In this document: piece after piece, positions 1-8,112 of the stretch | How positions within the stretch are numbered: the first letter of the stretch is position 1 | How the letters are laid out: every line of letters begins with the position of its first letter | Source of the DNA: Bacillota bacterium | Lineage (GTDB): Bacteria; Eremiobacterota; SpSt-956; JAKJGF01 | Length of the DNA: 29,357 bases | Reading direction: 5' to 3' | Assembly: GCA_029555925.1 (NCBI GenBank) | Contig: JAKPQU010000441.1 | Span: forward strand, 1 to 29,357 | The notes under the pieces: generated by a model | The model's database searches: none | Seen by the model: only the letters and a program-made list of their open reading frames with translations | What the model was told of the DNA's origin: nothing | Program-made: the position numbers and the translations under genes

Positions 1-46
1 TGACGGGAGGAAAATTTTTATTACATGCTTATGCTCGGGTCAATAG
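1..46. repeat. Family B palindromic element, cut by window edge
   Basis: The segment TTATTACATGCTTATGCTC followed by GGGTCAATA matches the terminal arm of elements at 2119-2218, 16353-16430 and 22749-22816. The other arm lies outside the window. A TGACGGGAGG stretch at its left resembles the heptamer-bearing interior of the 2119-2218 copy. The element ends just before the kinase start codon, so it forms the kinase's 5' untranslated region. Confidence 0.6.
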
Positions 47-49
47 ATT

Positions 50-961
50 ATGAATAATAAAAAAATTGATGTTACAGGTATAGGCTGTGCAGCATGGGAT
101 CTCATAGGCACAGTTAAAGATTATCCTTTCCCGGGAGATAAATCTCCAATGAAGAATTTTGAAGAACATCCTGGAGGACAGATAGCCACTGCTCTTACAG
201 CAGTAAGCCGTCTGGGAGGACATGCTGCAATTATTGAAATATGCGGTGATGATTATTATGGAGACATGATAAGAAAAAGTCTTTCTCAGGAAGGGATAGA
301 TATTTCCTGTCTTCTCAAAGATCCCGGGAAGACCTCTCTTTTATCATTCTGCGCATGTATTGAACATACAGGTGAAAGAGCTATTTTTTTTACGGGTGGC
401 ACCAGAAGGTTACTTGAACCTGAAGATATACCTCCGGATTTAATAATGTCCTCAAAGGTTATTATGACAGATAATTACCACGGGAAAGCTTCTGCATTTG
501 CCGCTTCTCTGGCAGAAAAAGCAGGGATACCTGTAGTTACAGATATTGAGAGAGAAAAGCCCTGTAATGATAAACTTTTCCAGAAAGGTACCCATCATAT
601 AGTGCCGGTACAGTACCTTTTAGAATATACAGGGGAAACAGACGTGGAAGTCGCTCTGAAAGCTATTTGGAACATGTATCATTCAGAACTGATAGTTGCT
701 ACTATGGGCGACAGAGGTTCTATTGCCTGGGATGGCAGAGATTTTGTCTATCAGAAGGCTTATACCATAGAAAATGTAGTAGATACTACAGGTGCAGGAG
801 ATGTATTTCACGGAACCTTCGCTTTTGGACTTACTCTTGGTTATGATGTTCCTGAAAACCTGAGATTTGCCTCTCTTGTAGCAGGACTTAAATGCCGTGC
901 CTGTGGAGGGCAGAAAGCCATACCTTATGCACGGGAATTAAAGGATTTATGGAAATCCTGA
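50..961 (+). CDS. PfkB-family carbohydrate kinase
   Basis: Cytoplasmic ATP-dependent sugar or nucleoside kinase of the ribokinase/PfkB fold, 303 residues, the usual length. The N-terminal substrate region contains the GG motif in HPGGQIATA (about residues 41-49). The C-terminal signature DTTGAGD (245-251) supplies the anion hole and the catalytic base Asp251. The substrate cannot be read from the sequence; ribokinase, fructokinase and ketohexokinase-like members share these motifs. It converges with a BtpA-family gene. The start ATG lies just after a family B repeat and has no strong SD. The TGA stop is followed with no gap by eight in-phase heptamers (962-1017). Confidence 0.9.
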   Translation: MNNKKIDVTGIGCAAWDLIGTVKDYPFPGDKSPMKNFEEHPGGQIATALTAVSRLGGHAAIIEICGDDYYGDMIRKSLSQEGIDISCLLKDPGKTSLLSFCACIEHTGERAIFFTGGTRRLLEPEDIPPDLIMSSKVIMTDNYHGKASAFAASLAEKAGIPVVTDIEREKPCNDKLFQKGTHHIVPVQYLLEYTGETDVEVALKAIWNMYHSELIVATMGDRGSIAWDGRDFVYQKAYTIENVVDTTGAGDVFHGTFAFGLTLGYDVPENLRFASLVAGLKCRACGGQKAIPYARELKDLWKS

Positions 962-1095
962 TGATTGGTGATTGGTGATTGGTGAGTCGTGAGTTGTGAA
1001 GAGTGAAGAGTGAGTAGTGGCGTTTAATTAAACGCCCTGGGATCAAATACGCATCACGCATCACGACCCACCTGTTACGCTTTACCCGTTACGAA
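961..1095. repeat. Bipolar heptamer array between convergent genes
   Basis: The left arm is eight contiguous 7-bp units at 962-1017 (TGATTGG three times, then TGAGTCG, TGAGTTG, TGAAGAG twice, TGAGTAG). The right arm is in the opposite orientation at 1050-1091 (CGCATCA twice, CGACCCA, CCTGTTA, CGCTTTA, CCCGTTA). Between them is the perfect 18-bp palindrome GGCGTTTAATTAAACGCC at 1019-1036. Each arm shows GTGA/GTAA on the sense strand of the gene it touches, so the whole could fold as a bidirectional terminator. Confidence 0.85.
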
Positions 1096-1873
1096 TCTTA
1101 TTAACCTTATCCATAAATCGTTTAACCTTTTTGAAATCCACACCTTTACTCCAGTGTCCGTCATATTTAAAATAGGAACCTACTATGAGTCCGTCTGCTA
1201 TGTCCAGATAGGACTGAATATTTTCATAAGTTACACCGGAGCCTACCAGAACAGGAATTTTCACGCTTTCTTTTACCTGCCTGAGTTCTTCCAGGTCTGC
1301 AGGAGAACCTGTTGTACTTCCCGTCACTATAACGCCGTCACTCAGGAAAAATTCTGCGGCATGGGCAGTTTCTCCTATATTTACGTCGGATGTTATGGCA
1401 TGAGACGAGTGTTTTTTCTTTATATCCGTAAAAATTTTTATATGCTCTGCTCCTATCTGTTTTCTATAGCGCAATAATTCCCCGGCACATCCGTCTATAA
1501 AACCTTCATCTGCTATATGAGAAAAGACAAAACCTTCCACCCTGACAAAATCCAGTCCCCCTGCGAGGGCTGATGAAAGGGCTTCTTTATTCGCTCCTGC
1601 CAGTATCTGTATACCGCAGGGAAGACGTGATGTGTTTTTTACTTCATAACCTGTTACTGACATGGCCGATATGATTTCCGGGCCGACATATTGTTTTAAA
1701 TAAGGCACATCATGCATATTTTCAATGGCAATCATATCCACCCCTGCATCTCTGTACATTGCCGCTTCTTCTTTTGCTTTTTTTAAAATAGACGTAAAGT
1801 TACCGCCATATTTTGGTGTGCCCGGTAAAGGATCAATATGAATCATGCCTGTGATTGTTCTGTGTAATTTCAT
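1082..1873 (-). CDS. BtpA/SgcQ-family (beta/alpha)8-barrel protein
   Basis: A 263-residue TIM-barrel-type protein of the BtpA/SgcQ family. It opens with GMIHIDPLPGTPKYGG and carries family features such as AGVDMIAIEN (44-53), VRVEGFVFSHIADEG and the C-terminal phosphate-binding-like VLVGSGVTYENI and GLIVGSYFK. BtpA is named for a role in photosystem I biogenesis in cyanobacteria, and SgcQ sits in a sugar operon of E. coli; the biochemical activity of the family is unsettled. The facing PfkB kinase hints at sugar or nucleoside metabolism, by inference only. An AGGAGG-type SD precedes the ATG. The last codons (RNG) and the TAA stop are read from heptamers GTAACGG and GTAAAGC. Confidence 0.85.
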   Translation of the reverse strand: MKLHRTITGMIHIDPLPGTPKYGGNFTSILKKAKEEAAMYRDAGVDMIAIENMHDVPYLKQYVGPEIISAMSVTGYEVKNTSRLPCGIQILAGANKEALSSALAGGLDFVRVEGFVFSHIADEGFIDGCAGELLRYRKQIGAEHIKIFTDIKKKHSSHAITSDVNIGETAHAAEFFLSDGVIVTGSTTGSPADLEELRQVKESVKIPVLVGSGVTYENIQSYLDIADGLIVGSYFKYDGHWSKGVDFKKVKRFMDKVNKIRNG

Positions 1874-1957
1874 AATCTAAACCTCCTGAATATAAATTTA
1901 ATATATAGGAATTTTCATTTTAAACAACTCGCCCGCAGGGCGTGAAGTTCTTATTTA

Positions 1958-2108
1958 TTAAAATTCTATTCCGCAACTGTTACAGTATTTATTTTTCCCC
2001 TGACTCTTTTTCCCGCATGACTGGCAGAATTTTTCTTCTCCTTTTTTATGTATATTATTATACAATGCCGAAGAAAATACCTGTAATTATGAAAAATAAA
2101 TAGAACCG
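1958..2108 (-). pseudogene. Remnant of membrane protein with C-terminal zinc ribbon
   Basis: On the minus strand a short frame (2065 to 1958) reads a double-knuckle zinc ribbon, FCQSCG then YCNSCG, eleven residues apart and ending GIEF. Just upstream, in another frame, lies a hydrophobic stretch FFIITGIFFGIV (about 2100-2070) that looks like the transmembrane helix such zinc-ribbon proteins often carry. The two frames do not join, no good start exists, and a family B repeat begins ten bases further upstream. I read this as a decayed gene, cut by the repeat and frameshifted. A very small real zinc-ribbon protein starting at TTG 2065 is possible but unlikely. Confidence 0.4.
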
Positions 2109-2118
2109 GAATTATTCA

Positions 2119-2218
2119 ATTATTGAGGTAAGCATAAATAATACATATACACTCTTGTTACGCGTCATGTGTGACGGGATAAGAACCTTTATTACATGCT
2201 TATGCTCAGGTCAGTAAT
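2119..2218. repeat. Family B palindromic element with heptamer core
   Basis: Left arm ATTATTGAGGTAAGCATAAA, right arm TTACATGCTTATGCTCAGG followed by TCAGTAAT. The arms are imperfect inverted repeats of each other, as in the 16353-16430 copy. The interior contains GTTACGC, GTCATGT and GTGACGG heptamers. The element occupies most of the non-coding stretch 2109-2430. The remaining 210 bases up to the next gene are AT-rich, and I see no clear signal in them. Confidence 0.65.
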
Positions 2219-2430
2219 ATGAGAAGCGATAATAAGATTCACTGTGTTACCTGGTGTGAAATATAAGAGAAATCTATCTGGCTTTTCCGTTTCTTTAACA
2301 AAATATAAGGTAATTTTTTACATGTGAAAGGTTAATAGGGTTTCTTATTGAATATTTCTACCGGGCCATACATATATTACCATAAGAATCTTAACTACAG
2401 GTATGAAAAATCTGTGGCTTTATATATAAT

Positions 2431-3042
2431 ATGTCAAGAAAATCTAAGAAACAGAAAAAAAATTTTTCTAATATAAATGTAATTATACTGTCTGTAATTG
2501 TTTTATGTCTTTCTGGCTCTTTAATATATTTTCTCGTTCCTTTTAAATACCAGCTTTATTATGGTCGGATTATTCTGCTCCATCTCAGAGCAGGTCTGTA
2601 TTATCTTAAATATATTCAGGATGCTCTGAAAGACAGGGGATATTATTTTGTTACAGGAATAATATCTTTATTATTTTATCTTATTCTTATTGCCCCCGGT
2701 TTTTTATTACTATCAAGAAGGATCTTCAAAAAAGATTATCATCCTGTAAAAAGTGACATTATCATGGCACTGATTTATTTCGCAGCCTGTGTAATATCTT
2801 TCACACTTATCATATTTTCTTTATCAGGAGTATATAATAATTTTATAAAATTTGAACATAGATCTTATATATTTATTGATATTCTCTACTTTATTACATC
2901 CTGTATTACAGGTAATAACAATGATATAGTACCGGAGACTGCATTGGCCAAGTTGTGTCTTATTTTGATAAATCTTTTGATATATGTTCATATGACTTTT
3001 ACCGGTATTATTATATTTAAAATTATTGATAAAAAAGAGTAA
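2431..3042 (+). CDS. Four-helix membrane protein with channel-like pore loop
   Basis: A 203-residue integral membrane protein with a lysine-rich cytoplasmic N-terminus (MSRKSKKQKK) and hydrophobic segments near residues 15-37, 70-95, 105-135 and 175-198. Between the last two is a re-entrant-looking segment, DILYFITSCITGNNNDIVPE. It aligns by eye with the pore helix and filter of two-transmembrane ion channels (Ion_trans_2), whose usual filter is TVGYGD, followed by a final helix after ALAKL. The glycine-tyrosine-glycine core is replaced by asparagines, so potassium selectivity cannot be assumed. No SD is visible before the ATG. The gene runs 60 bases upstream of fumC and may be cotranscribed with it. 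Function unknown. Confidence 0.6.
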   Translation: MSRKSKKQKKNFSNINVIILSVIVLCLSGSLIYFLVPFKYQLYYGRIILLHLRAGLYYLKYIQDALKDRGYYFVTGIISLLFYLILIAPGFLLLSRRIFKKDYHPVKSDIIMALIYFAACVISFTLIIFSLSGVYNNFIKFEHRSYIFIDILYFITSCITGNNNDIVPETALAKLCLILINLLIYVHMTFTGIIIFKIIDKKE

Positions 3043-3101
3043 AAACATTTTTAAGGATCTGATGGGATTGATTCCTGACATATCATGAGGAGGTAATAAA
3101 A

Positions 3102-4508
3102 ATGTCACCAGATGAAAAACCTACCCGTACGGAATATGACACTATGGGAGCAATAGAAGTTTCTTCCGATAAATACTGGGGAGCCCAGACACAGAGGGCG
3201 ATCATTCATTTCCCTGCCGGTTATGATATTATGCCGCCGGAATTAATAAGGGCCTTCGGTATTTTAAAACTTGCCTGTGCACAGGTTAATCTCGAACTTG
3301 GTAAAATTTCGGAAGAAAAAGCCAGACTTATTATTCAGGCATCTCAGGAAGTAATTGAAGGAAAACTTAATGGCCATTTTCCCCTGACTATCTGGCAGAC
3401 AGGGAGCGGAACCCAGACAAATATGAATGTAAATGAAGTGATTGCCAACAGAGCAATAGAAATATCGGGAGGGGTAATGGGTAGTAAAAAACCTGTCCAC
3501 CCCAATGATGATGTGAATATGGGGCAGTCTTCAAATGATACCTTCCCTTCTGCCATGCACATTGCCGCAGGAGAAGAGATCTTTAACAGACTTATACCTT
3601 CTTTAATGTATCTTGTAGATGCCCTTTCTGAGAAATCAAAAAAATTTGAACATATTATAAAAATCGGAAGAACTCATCTTATGGATGCTGTGCCTGTGAC
3701 ATTGGGACAGGAATTTTCTTCTTATGTATCGCAGATTGAGCAGAATATAGAAAGACTCAAGGAAACACTGACAGATATCTATGAACTCGCCATAGGCGGT
3801 ACTGCTGTAGGAACAGGGGTCAATACCCATCGTGATTTTGCTTCAATGGTGGCCAAAAAAATTTCACACTTTACTTACCTGCCCTTTGTTCCGGCAAAGA
3901 ATAAATTCTCCGCTCTTTCCTGTCATGATCCTCTTGTTATGGCCAGCGGAGCTTTAAAAACTACTGCATGTTCTTTAATGAAAATAGCAAATGACATTCG
4001 CTGGCTCGGTTCCGGTCCCAGATGCGGCCTTTCTGAATTAATACTTCCTTCCAATGAACCGGGTTCTTCTATAATGCCCGGTAAGGTAAATCCCACACAG
4101 TGCGAAGCATTAACCATGATATGTGCCCAGGTGATAGGAAACGATACTGTCATAACGGTGGCAGGAAGTCAGGGGAATTTTGAATTAAATGTATTTAAAC
4201 CTGTGATTATTCACAACCTCCTGTATTCTATAAGACTTCTTACAGATAGTTGCAGAACCTTTACTGATTACTGCATAAAAGGTCTTGAAGTAAATAAAGA
4301 GAAAATTGACGCTTATTTAAATAATTCCCTTATGCTTGTGACAGCTCTTTCACCTGTTATAGGTTATGACAGGGCGGCACAGATTGCTCTCAAGGCTCAT
4401 AATGAAGGAAAAACTTTAAAGGAAGCGTGCCTTGAACTTGGATTCCTTTCGGAAGAAGAATTTTCTTCTGTTGTAAGGCCCGAAAAAATGCTCGGGCCGG
4501 AATCGTGA
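3102..4508 (+). CDS. fumC: Class II fumarate hydratase
   Basis: Cytoplasmic homotetrameric TCA-cycle enzyme interconverting fumarate and malate, 468 residues, the normal class II length. The signature [13 protein letters not shown] (320-332) contains the catalytic serine (Ser322, equivalent to Ser318 of E. coli FumC) and the substrate-binding Lys328. The GRTHLMDA motif carries His192. Substrate-site motifs [10 protein letters not shown] and SSNDTFP are intact, and the C-terminal RPEKM tail is typical of FumC. Aspartase shares the superfamily, but this C-terminus and length fit FumC better. A strong SD, GAGGAGG, lies nine bases before the ATG. The TGA stop is the TGA of the first GTGAGTC heptamer. 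Confidence 0.95.
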   Translation: MSPDEKPTRTEYDTMGAIEVSSDKYWGAQTQRAIIHFPAGYDIMPPELIRAFGILKLACAQVNLELGKISEEKARLIIQASQEVIEGKLNGHFPLTIWQTGSGTQTNMNVNEVIANRAIEISGGVMGSKKPVHPNDDVNMGQSSNDTFPSAMHIAAGEEIFNRLIPSLMYLVDALSEKSKKFEHIIKIGRTHLMDAVPVTLGQEFSSYVSQIEQNIERLKETLTDIYELAIGGTAVGTGVNTHRDFASMVAKKISHFTYLPFVPAKNKFSALSCHDPLVMASGALKTTACSLMKIANDIRWLGSGPRCGLSELILPSNEPGSSIMPGKVNPTQCEALTMICAQVIGNDTVITVAGSQGNFELNVFKPVIIHNLLYSIRLLTDSCRTFTDYCIKGLEVNKEKIDAYLNNSLMLVTALSPVIGYDRAAQIALKAHNEGKTLKEACLELGFLSEEEFSSVVRPEKMLGPES

Positions 4509-4589
4509 GTCGTGAGTCGTGAGTGGAAGATTGCCGACTCACTACTCACGACTCTCTTAAATTCTAATAAGTTTATGAAATACAATGTA
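4504..4589. repeat. Bipolar heptamer array joined to a family A end
   Basis: GTGAGTC, GTGAGTC and GTGAGTG units (4505-4526) face TCAC units (GACTCAC, TACTCAC, GACTCTC) at 4534-4555. The right side continues into TTAAATTCTAATAAG at 4557-4571, then TTTATGAAATACA, matching the right terminal arm of the family A elements at 5395-5539 and 14861-14991. No matching left terminus is seen, since the left arm runs into the fumC stop codon. Confidence 0.7.
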
Positions 4590-4615
4590 AATAATATTCT
4601 TACTCCTGGAAGGCA

Positions 4616-5329
4616 TTAATTGATAAATGTTTCAAACCATAGAAGTACATTTTTCCACAGTTCGTTCCATTCTTCTTCAATCATAAAATGGTCTGACCGT
4701 GGGTATTCAATATAAGAGATTCTTTCAGGAGATTCTTTATAATAGGGAAGAAGTACCCTGTGAAAATCTCTAGCAAACTGCGGCGGAACACAGCTGTCCT
4801 GTCCGGCATTCTGGGCAAGAAGTGCTACAGGATAAAATTTTTCCGGATGATTTTGCGGACTTGAATTGATGGAAGATTTCCATTTGGGAGAACCAAGAAC
4901 AGGTGCTATTGCTTTTATTCTTTTTTCATATAGAACCGAACCATAGGTTATGTAGCCTCCCATAGAAATACCGCAGACACCTATTTTTTCAGGATCTGTA
5001 ATACCTTTTTTCACAAGTTCGTCAATTACAAGAGGAATTTCTTCTGAAGTCTGTCGAACCATAGTGAGGAAAGTTTCTTCAAAGGAATTATTCTTTTTCA
5101 TCCTTTCTTCAAGATCACTGTATGATCTTTCTCCATGTCCCGCATTATCTATACCTGCAGCAAGAAATCCTCTCTCTGCAAGACTTACCAGTTCCTTCAT
5201 GTTTGTTTCTTTACATGCTTTAAGACCATGATAGAAAAGAATCGTACCTTTTTCTGCCGCTTTCTCAATGCTATTTCTGTGCACTATGAGAGCAGGTGCT
5301 TCACCGAGTTTTATTTTATATTCTTTCAT
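4616..5329 (-). CDS. Alpha/beta hydrolase (YitV/dienelactone-hydrolase type)
   Basis: Cytoplasmic serine hydrolase of 237 residues, close to the YitV/prolyl-oligopeptidase-like esterases. The oxyanion segment LFYHGL (31-36) precedes the nucleophile elbow GISMGG with Ser122. The acid is probably Asp178 in GQDSCVPP and the base His214 in SDHFM, giving a complete triad in the right order. There is no signal peptide. The substrate is unknown; esterase or thioesterase activity is the family expectation. It converges with fumC, separated by a heptamer array. Its upstream side borders the repeat-rich waste region. Confidence 0.8.
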   Translation of the reverse strand: MKEYKIKLGEAPALIVHRNSIEKAAEKGTILFYHGLKACKETNMKELVSLAERGFLAAGIDNAGHGERSYSDLEERMKKNNSFEETFLTMVRQTSEEIPLVIDELVKKGITDPEKIGVCGISMGGYITYGSVLYEKRIKAIAPVLGSPKWKSSINSSPQNHPEKFYPVALLAQNAGQDSCVPPQFARDFHRVLLPYYKESPERISYIEYPRSDHFMIEEEWNELWKNVLLWFETFIN

Positions 5330-5394
5330 AACCTTTAAAATTCGTCTGGATTATTGCTGAATTTCCAGAATTTTCTCCCTCCTATTTTCAATGT

Positions 5395-5539
5395 TATAGT
5401 TAATTTCATAACTATCCATAAATAATGACCTCGTAATGCGTAAAGCGTAATGCGTGATGCCCAGGGATTAAACCCGTCACGCGTCACGCGTTACGCGTCA
5501 CGACGACTTAAATTCTAATAAGTTATGAAATACACTATA
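5395..5539. repeat. Family A MITE-like element, copy 1
   Basis: 145 bp. The left end TATAGTTAATTTCATAACT and right end AAGTTATGAAATACACTATA are imperfect inverted repeats. Both begin in TATA, compatible with a TA target as in Tc1/mariner-IS630 type MITEs. The core is a bipolar heptamer array: GTAATGC, GTAAAGC, GTAATGC, GTGATGC, a CCAGGGATTAAACCC spacer, then GTCACGC, GTCACGC, GTTACGC, GTCACGA. No coding capacity. Nearly identical to 5719-5848 and 14861-14991. Confidence 0.8.
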
Positions 5540-5651
5540 ATCTGTTATATTCTCTGTCTTTTTCTATATTATCGAGAGAATAAATAATTTCTTCATGAGT
5601 ATCTATCTTTACTTTTTCTATTTTGCCCTTAATAATTTCGTAAAAATTATT
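5535..5651 (-). pseudogene. Unrecognised gene fragment ended by repeat copy 1
   Basis: A minus-strand open frame of 38 codons reads lysine- and glutamate-rich sequence including EIIKGKIEKVKIDTHEE and SLDNIEKD. It has no start codon and stops at a TAG formed at the edge of the family A element. Its composition looks like a real soluble helical protein rather than noise, but I recognise no family. It is best seen as the tail of a gene disrupted by repeat insertion. Confidence 0.25.
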
Positions 5652-5718
5652 TTATCATATCTTTATTTTTACCACAATGATTTTAGAGTAAGTGTAAAAA
5701 GTAATGTCCGAAAAAGAT

Positions 5719-5848
5719 TATAGTTAGTTTCATAACTATCCATAAATAATGACCTCGTAATGCGTAAAGCGTAATGCGTGATGCGCAGGGATTAAACCCG
5801 TGACGCGTCACGACGACTTAAATTCTAATAAGTTATGACATACATCTG
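5719..5848. repeat. Family A MITE-like element, copy 2
   Basis: The left end TATAGTTAGTTTCATAACT is intact. The right arm follows the other copies through TTCTAATAAGTTATGA and then diverges (CATACATCTGG instead of AATACACTATA). The core is GTAATGC, GTAAAGC, GTAATGC, GTGATGC, GCAGGGATTAAACCC, GTGACGC, GTCACGA. Here the first unit of the right arm is GTGACGC rather than GTCACGC. The right edge reads directly into the repeat-rich small frame at 5864. Confidence 0.75.
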
Positions 5849-5863
5849 GCTGATATAGAGGAA

Positions 5864-6055
5864 TTGATAAAATTTATTGAAGAGAAAACCTGCAAAGAGG
5901 AAGTTATTAAAGAAAAACCTCTGGAAAATACCGGTAAAGAAGTTATCAAGGAGAAAACCGGAGAGAATACTGATAAAGAAGTAATCAAGGAGAAAACTGA
6001 CGAAAATACAGGGAAAGAGGAAACTATAAAAGAAAATCCTGAGCCGGAAAAATAG
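5864..6055 (+). pseudogene. Short Lys/Glu-rich repeat ORF, probable gene tail
   Basis: The TTG-started frame encodes 63 residues. The frame is also open upstream to a stop at 5819 and reads SYDIHLADIEELIKFIEE, without a start codon, across the edge of the family A element. From residue 13 it consists of 13-residue repeats (39 bp; units start at 5900, 5939, 5978 and, degenerate, 6017) of the form EVIKEKTGENTGK. The protein would be highly charged and disordered or helical. No SD precedes the TTG. I think this is the 3' end of a gene whose front was lost to the repeat insertion; a real short protein is less likely. Confidence 0.35.
5900..6016. repeat. Three tandem 39-bp coding repeats
   Basis: Three adjacent copies of a 39-bp unit (5900-5938, 5939-5977, 5978-6016) encode EVIKEKPLENTGK, EVIKEKTGENTDK and EVIKEKTDENTGK. 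A degenerate fourth copy follows. The unit length is a multiple of three, so the frame is kept. Confidence 0.8.
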
Positions 6056-6143
6056 TAAATTATAATAAATTATAAAATACAGGCCAATATAATAAAGTAA
6101 CGCGACTTCCCTTACTTTAAAATTTTTTTGCAGTATTTGAATA

Positions 6144-6190
6144 GGTTCTGGGGTCTGGGTTTTAATCTTCCTGACCAAACACCCAGAACC
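6144..6190. repeat. Class II heptamer array (GGTNNNN), hairpin-forming
   Basis: GGTTCTG, GGGTCTG and GGTTTTA on the plus strand face ACCCAGAACC on the right. GGTTCTGGG (6144-6152) and CCCAGAACC (6182-6190) are a perfect 9-bp inverted repeat. The right side continues as TAACACC to about 6197. The architecture matches the GTGA arrays but with a different unit family. It precedes the promoter at 6231. Confidence 0.65.
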
Positions 6191-6230
6191 TAACACCTGA
6201 AAATTTTTAAAAAAGTGTAAAAATCTATTA

Positions 6231-6259
6231 TTGAAAAAGTCTTTTTAACATTGTAGAAT
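6231..6259 (+). promoter_or_regulatory. Sigma-70-type promoter for the TPR gene
   Basis: TTGAAA at 6231-6236 and TAGAAT at 6254-6259 are separated by 17 bases, in AT-rich DNA. The gene start follows 44 bases downstream of the -10 box with a strong SD in between. Confidence 0.5.
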
Positions 6260-6302
6260 ATATTCAGAGAGATTTTTTTTGTAAAAAAGGAGGTTCTTTA
6301 AA

Positions 6303-6599
6303 GTGTCAAAATTTGTTGTTTTTCTGATAGTTCTGTTATTTGTTCTGAACAGTGATGCCTCTGCCACACAGGCAATAAATGTAGGTGTTATGAACTTTTA
6401 TTCCGATTCTCCTTCTGATAAATCCTCTGAGATTTCCTACGGCTTCTCGGAAACCCTCATAAATAAACTTCAGAAACTGGATAATGTAAATGTAATGAAC
6501 AGGGAAAAACTGCTTCCTATATTAAATAAATTGAATGTAGATATGAACCGGAAACTTGATAATTCTACGAGTAAACAGATAGGAGAAAAGCAGGTTTAG
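6303..6599 (+). CDS. FlgO/CsgG-like secreted protein, 5' part (frameshifted)
   Basis: A 98-residue frame starting at GTG with SD AGGAGG ten bases upstream. Residues 1-24 form a signal peptide (VVFLIVLLFVL core). The rest, INVGVMNF followed by GFSETLINKLQKLDNVNVMNREKLLPIL, is the start of a FlgO/CsgG/TolB-type periplasmic domain that usually continues GxxxGADYLIxG. Here it ends at a TAG right after IGEKQV. The missing continuation, AGLDYLING, is found in the next frame (from 6588), so one base, most simply an A in the GAAAAG run near 6585, has been lost. The 3' part is the next entry. The coupling suggests a recent frameshift or sequencing error rather than two genes. Confidence 0.7.
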   Translation: MSKFVVFLIVLLFVLNSDASATQAINVGVMNFYSDSPSDKSSEISYGFSETLINKLQKLDNVNVMNREKLLPILNKLNVDMNRKLDNSTSKQIGEKQV

Positions 6600-6619
6600 A
6601 TTATCTGATAAACGGAACA

Positions 6620-8110
6620 TTGAAAGAAAGTGAAAATCTTCTTACTGCTAAATTTCAGCTTTTCAACGTGGAAAAAGGCACTGTTATAGGTGAGAAAAAA
6701 TTCACCAAGGATATGAATAAAATCTTTGATCTTCAGGCCGAAATTGCTATGGAAGCGGCAAAATATTTTAACAGTCCCGTCAATGAAACGGTGAAAAAAG
6801 AGTTGTTTTTTATCCCTGCTCAGAATATGGCTTCCTTCAGACAGTTTTCTTCCGGTCTGAAATATTATGAAGAGAACAGAGCAGATGAAGCATATAAATT
6901 TTTCTTACAATCAGTTCAGGCCGATACAGGTTTTCTTGAAGCACACAAGTATTTTGAATATGCCGCGAGAAAATCAGGTAAACTGGATGAATTTATTAAA
7001 CATTATGAAGCCATGTTAGGGAAAGACCCTGAAAATTCGATCTTAATGAATTATCTCGGTAATGCTTTTGTTGATAAGGGAGAAGTAAATAAAGCAGAAA
7101 GTCTTTATAAAAAAGCCATAAAAAATTCTCCCTCTTTTGCCAATCCTTATAATAACCTTGGAACCATTTATGCTGCATCGGGGAATTTTAAAGATGCCGT
7201 AGATAATCTGCAAAAAGCATTGAAGTATACAGATGTAAAGGCACCTGTTTACTATAACCTGGGCCTCTGCTATCTTTATATGAATGATAAGGGGAATGCA
7301 AAAATTTATTTTACCCATGCCCTTGATATAGATCCGTCCAATCCTGATTTTGTTGCAGCAAGGGAAATGGTTTACGGGTTTAAGATAGTGGTAAGTTACA
7401 GAGAAAAAAAAGTTCCCGGAGGACGATACGGAGAAATTTTGATTAACAGTAAATCTCTGACTGATGTAGAAACACCGGGCGGGGGCATGTCGGCTCTGGA
7501 AAGAGCAAAGGTTATTTCTGAAAGACTTCAGGAGATGATTAATAACGGCCTCAATCCTTTTGAGATAGAAATAGCAAAAAAGAATAAAGAAATAGTGCTT
7601 CAGACAACCGGAGGTGCTCTCATCATGACAGTTACTAAAAATGCTGCATTCAGAGAAGGAATAAAGCCGGAAGAAATGGCTAAAAAGAAGTTAGAACTCC
7701 TCGAGAAAATGTTATATTATACGAAGAATGTAAATTATACTTCTACCGGATTTATTACTCAATCAATAGAGTCAGATAATAAAGATCATATGAAAAAAGG
7801 TGATCTCTGTTATGCTTCCGGCAATTTAGAAGAAGCGGAAAAAGAATATAACGAAGGCATAAAAGAGAATCCTTCACTTGCTTATGGACATTACTGCCTT
7901 GGTATGATTGCTTTTGATAAAAAAGATTATGAAAAAGCCATGTCATGTTTTAATAAGGCAATAGAACTTGAACCGGCTTATACTCAGGCTTATATATGGG
8001 CAGGCAAGACTCTTTTAACCACAGGTGATGAAGGCAAAGCCCATGAAATGTTTTCAAAAGCTCTTGAGTTAGAACCTGATAATGAAGAGATAAAGGGGTT
8101 GATTAAATAA
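6620..8110 (+). CDS. TPR protein, 3' part of the frameshifted secreted gene
   Basis: A 496-residue frame whose nominal TTG start is probably not used; homologous sequence begins about 30 bases upstream in the same frame (GLDYLING). It carries the end of the FlgO/CsgG-like domain (to about residue 60). TPR repeats follow near residues 75-235 (YKKAIKNSPSFANPYNNLGT is a classic unit). Next is a separate domain of about 100 residues (255-365), recognisable by GGGMSALERAKVISERLQEM. Three more TPRs span 385-496. With the signal peptide of the 5' part the product would be periplasmic or outer-membrane associated, likely a scaffold. The middle domain also forms the small secreted protein at 24025-24417. 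Confidence 0.8.
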   Translation: MKESENLLTAKFQLFNVEKGTVIGEKKFTKDMNKIFDLQAEIAMEAAKYFNSPVNETVKKELFFIPAQNMASFRQFSSGLKYYEENRADEAYKFFLQSVQADTGFLEAHKYFEYAARKSGKLDEFIKHYEAMLGKDPENSILMNYLGNAFVDKGEVNKAESLYKKAIKNSPSFANPYNNLGTIYAASGNFKDAVDNLQKALKYTDVKAPVYYNLGLCYLYMNDKGNAKIYFTHALDIDPSNPDFVAAREMVYGFKIVVSYREKKVPGGRYGEILINSKSLTDVETPGGGMSALERAKVISERLQEMINNGLNPFEIEIAKKNKEIVLQTTGGALIMTVTKNAAFREGIKPEEMAKKKLELLEKMLYYTKNVNYTSTGFITQSIESDNKDHMKKGDLCYASGNLEEAEKEYNEGIKENPSLAYGHYCLGMIAFDKKDYEKAMSCFNKAIELEPAYTQAYIWAGKTLLTTGDEGKAHEMFSKALELEPDNEEIKGLIK

Positions 8111-8112
8111 AA

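Noticed and set aside
5825..6196. A 123-residue minus-strand aromatic-rich frame.
   Set aside because: It is the complement of the Lys/Glu-rich 39-bp repeats and family A end; its Phe/Leu richness is the expected shadow.
6303..6599. Lipoprotein signal in the FlgO-like gene.
   Set aside because: The signal peptide has no lipobox cysteine, so lgt/lspA processing is not expected.
6575..6600. Programmed -1 frameshifting in the TPR gene.
   Set aside because: No canonical X XXY YYZ slippery heptamer in the right frame and no clear downstream structure; a lost A is simpler.
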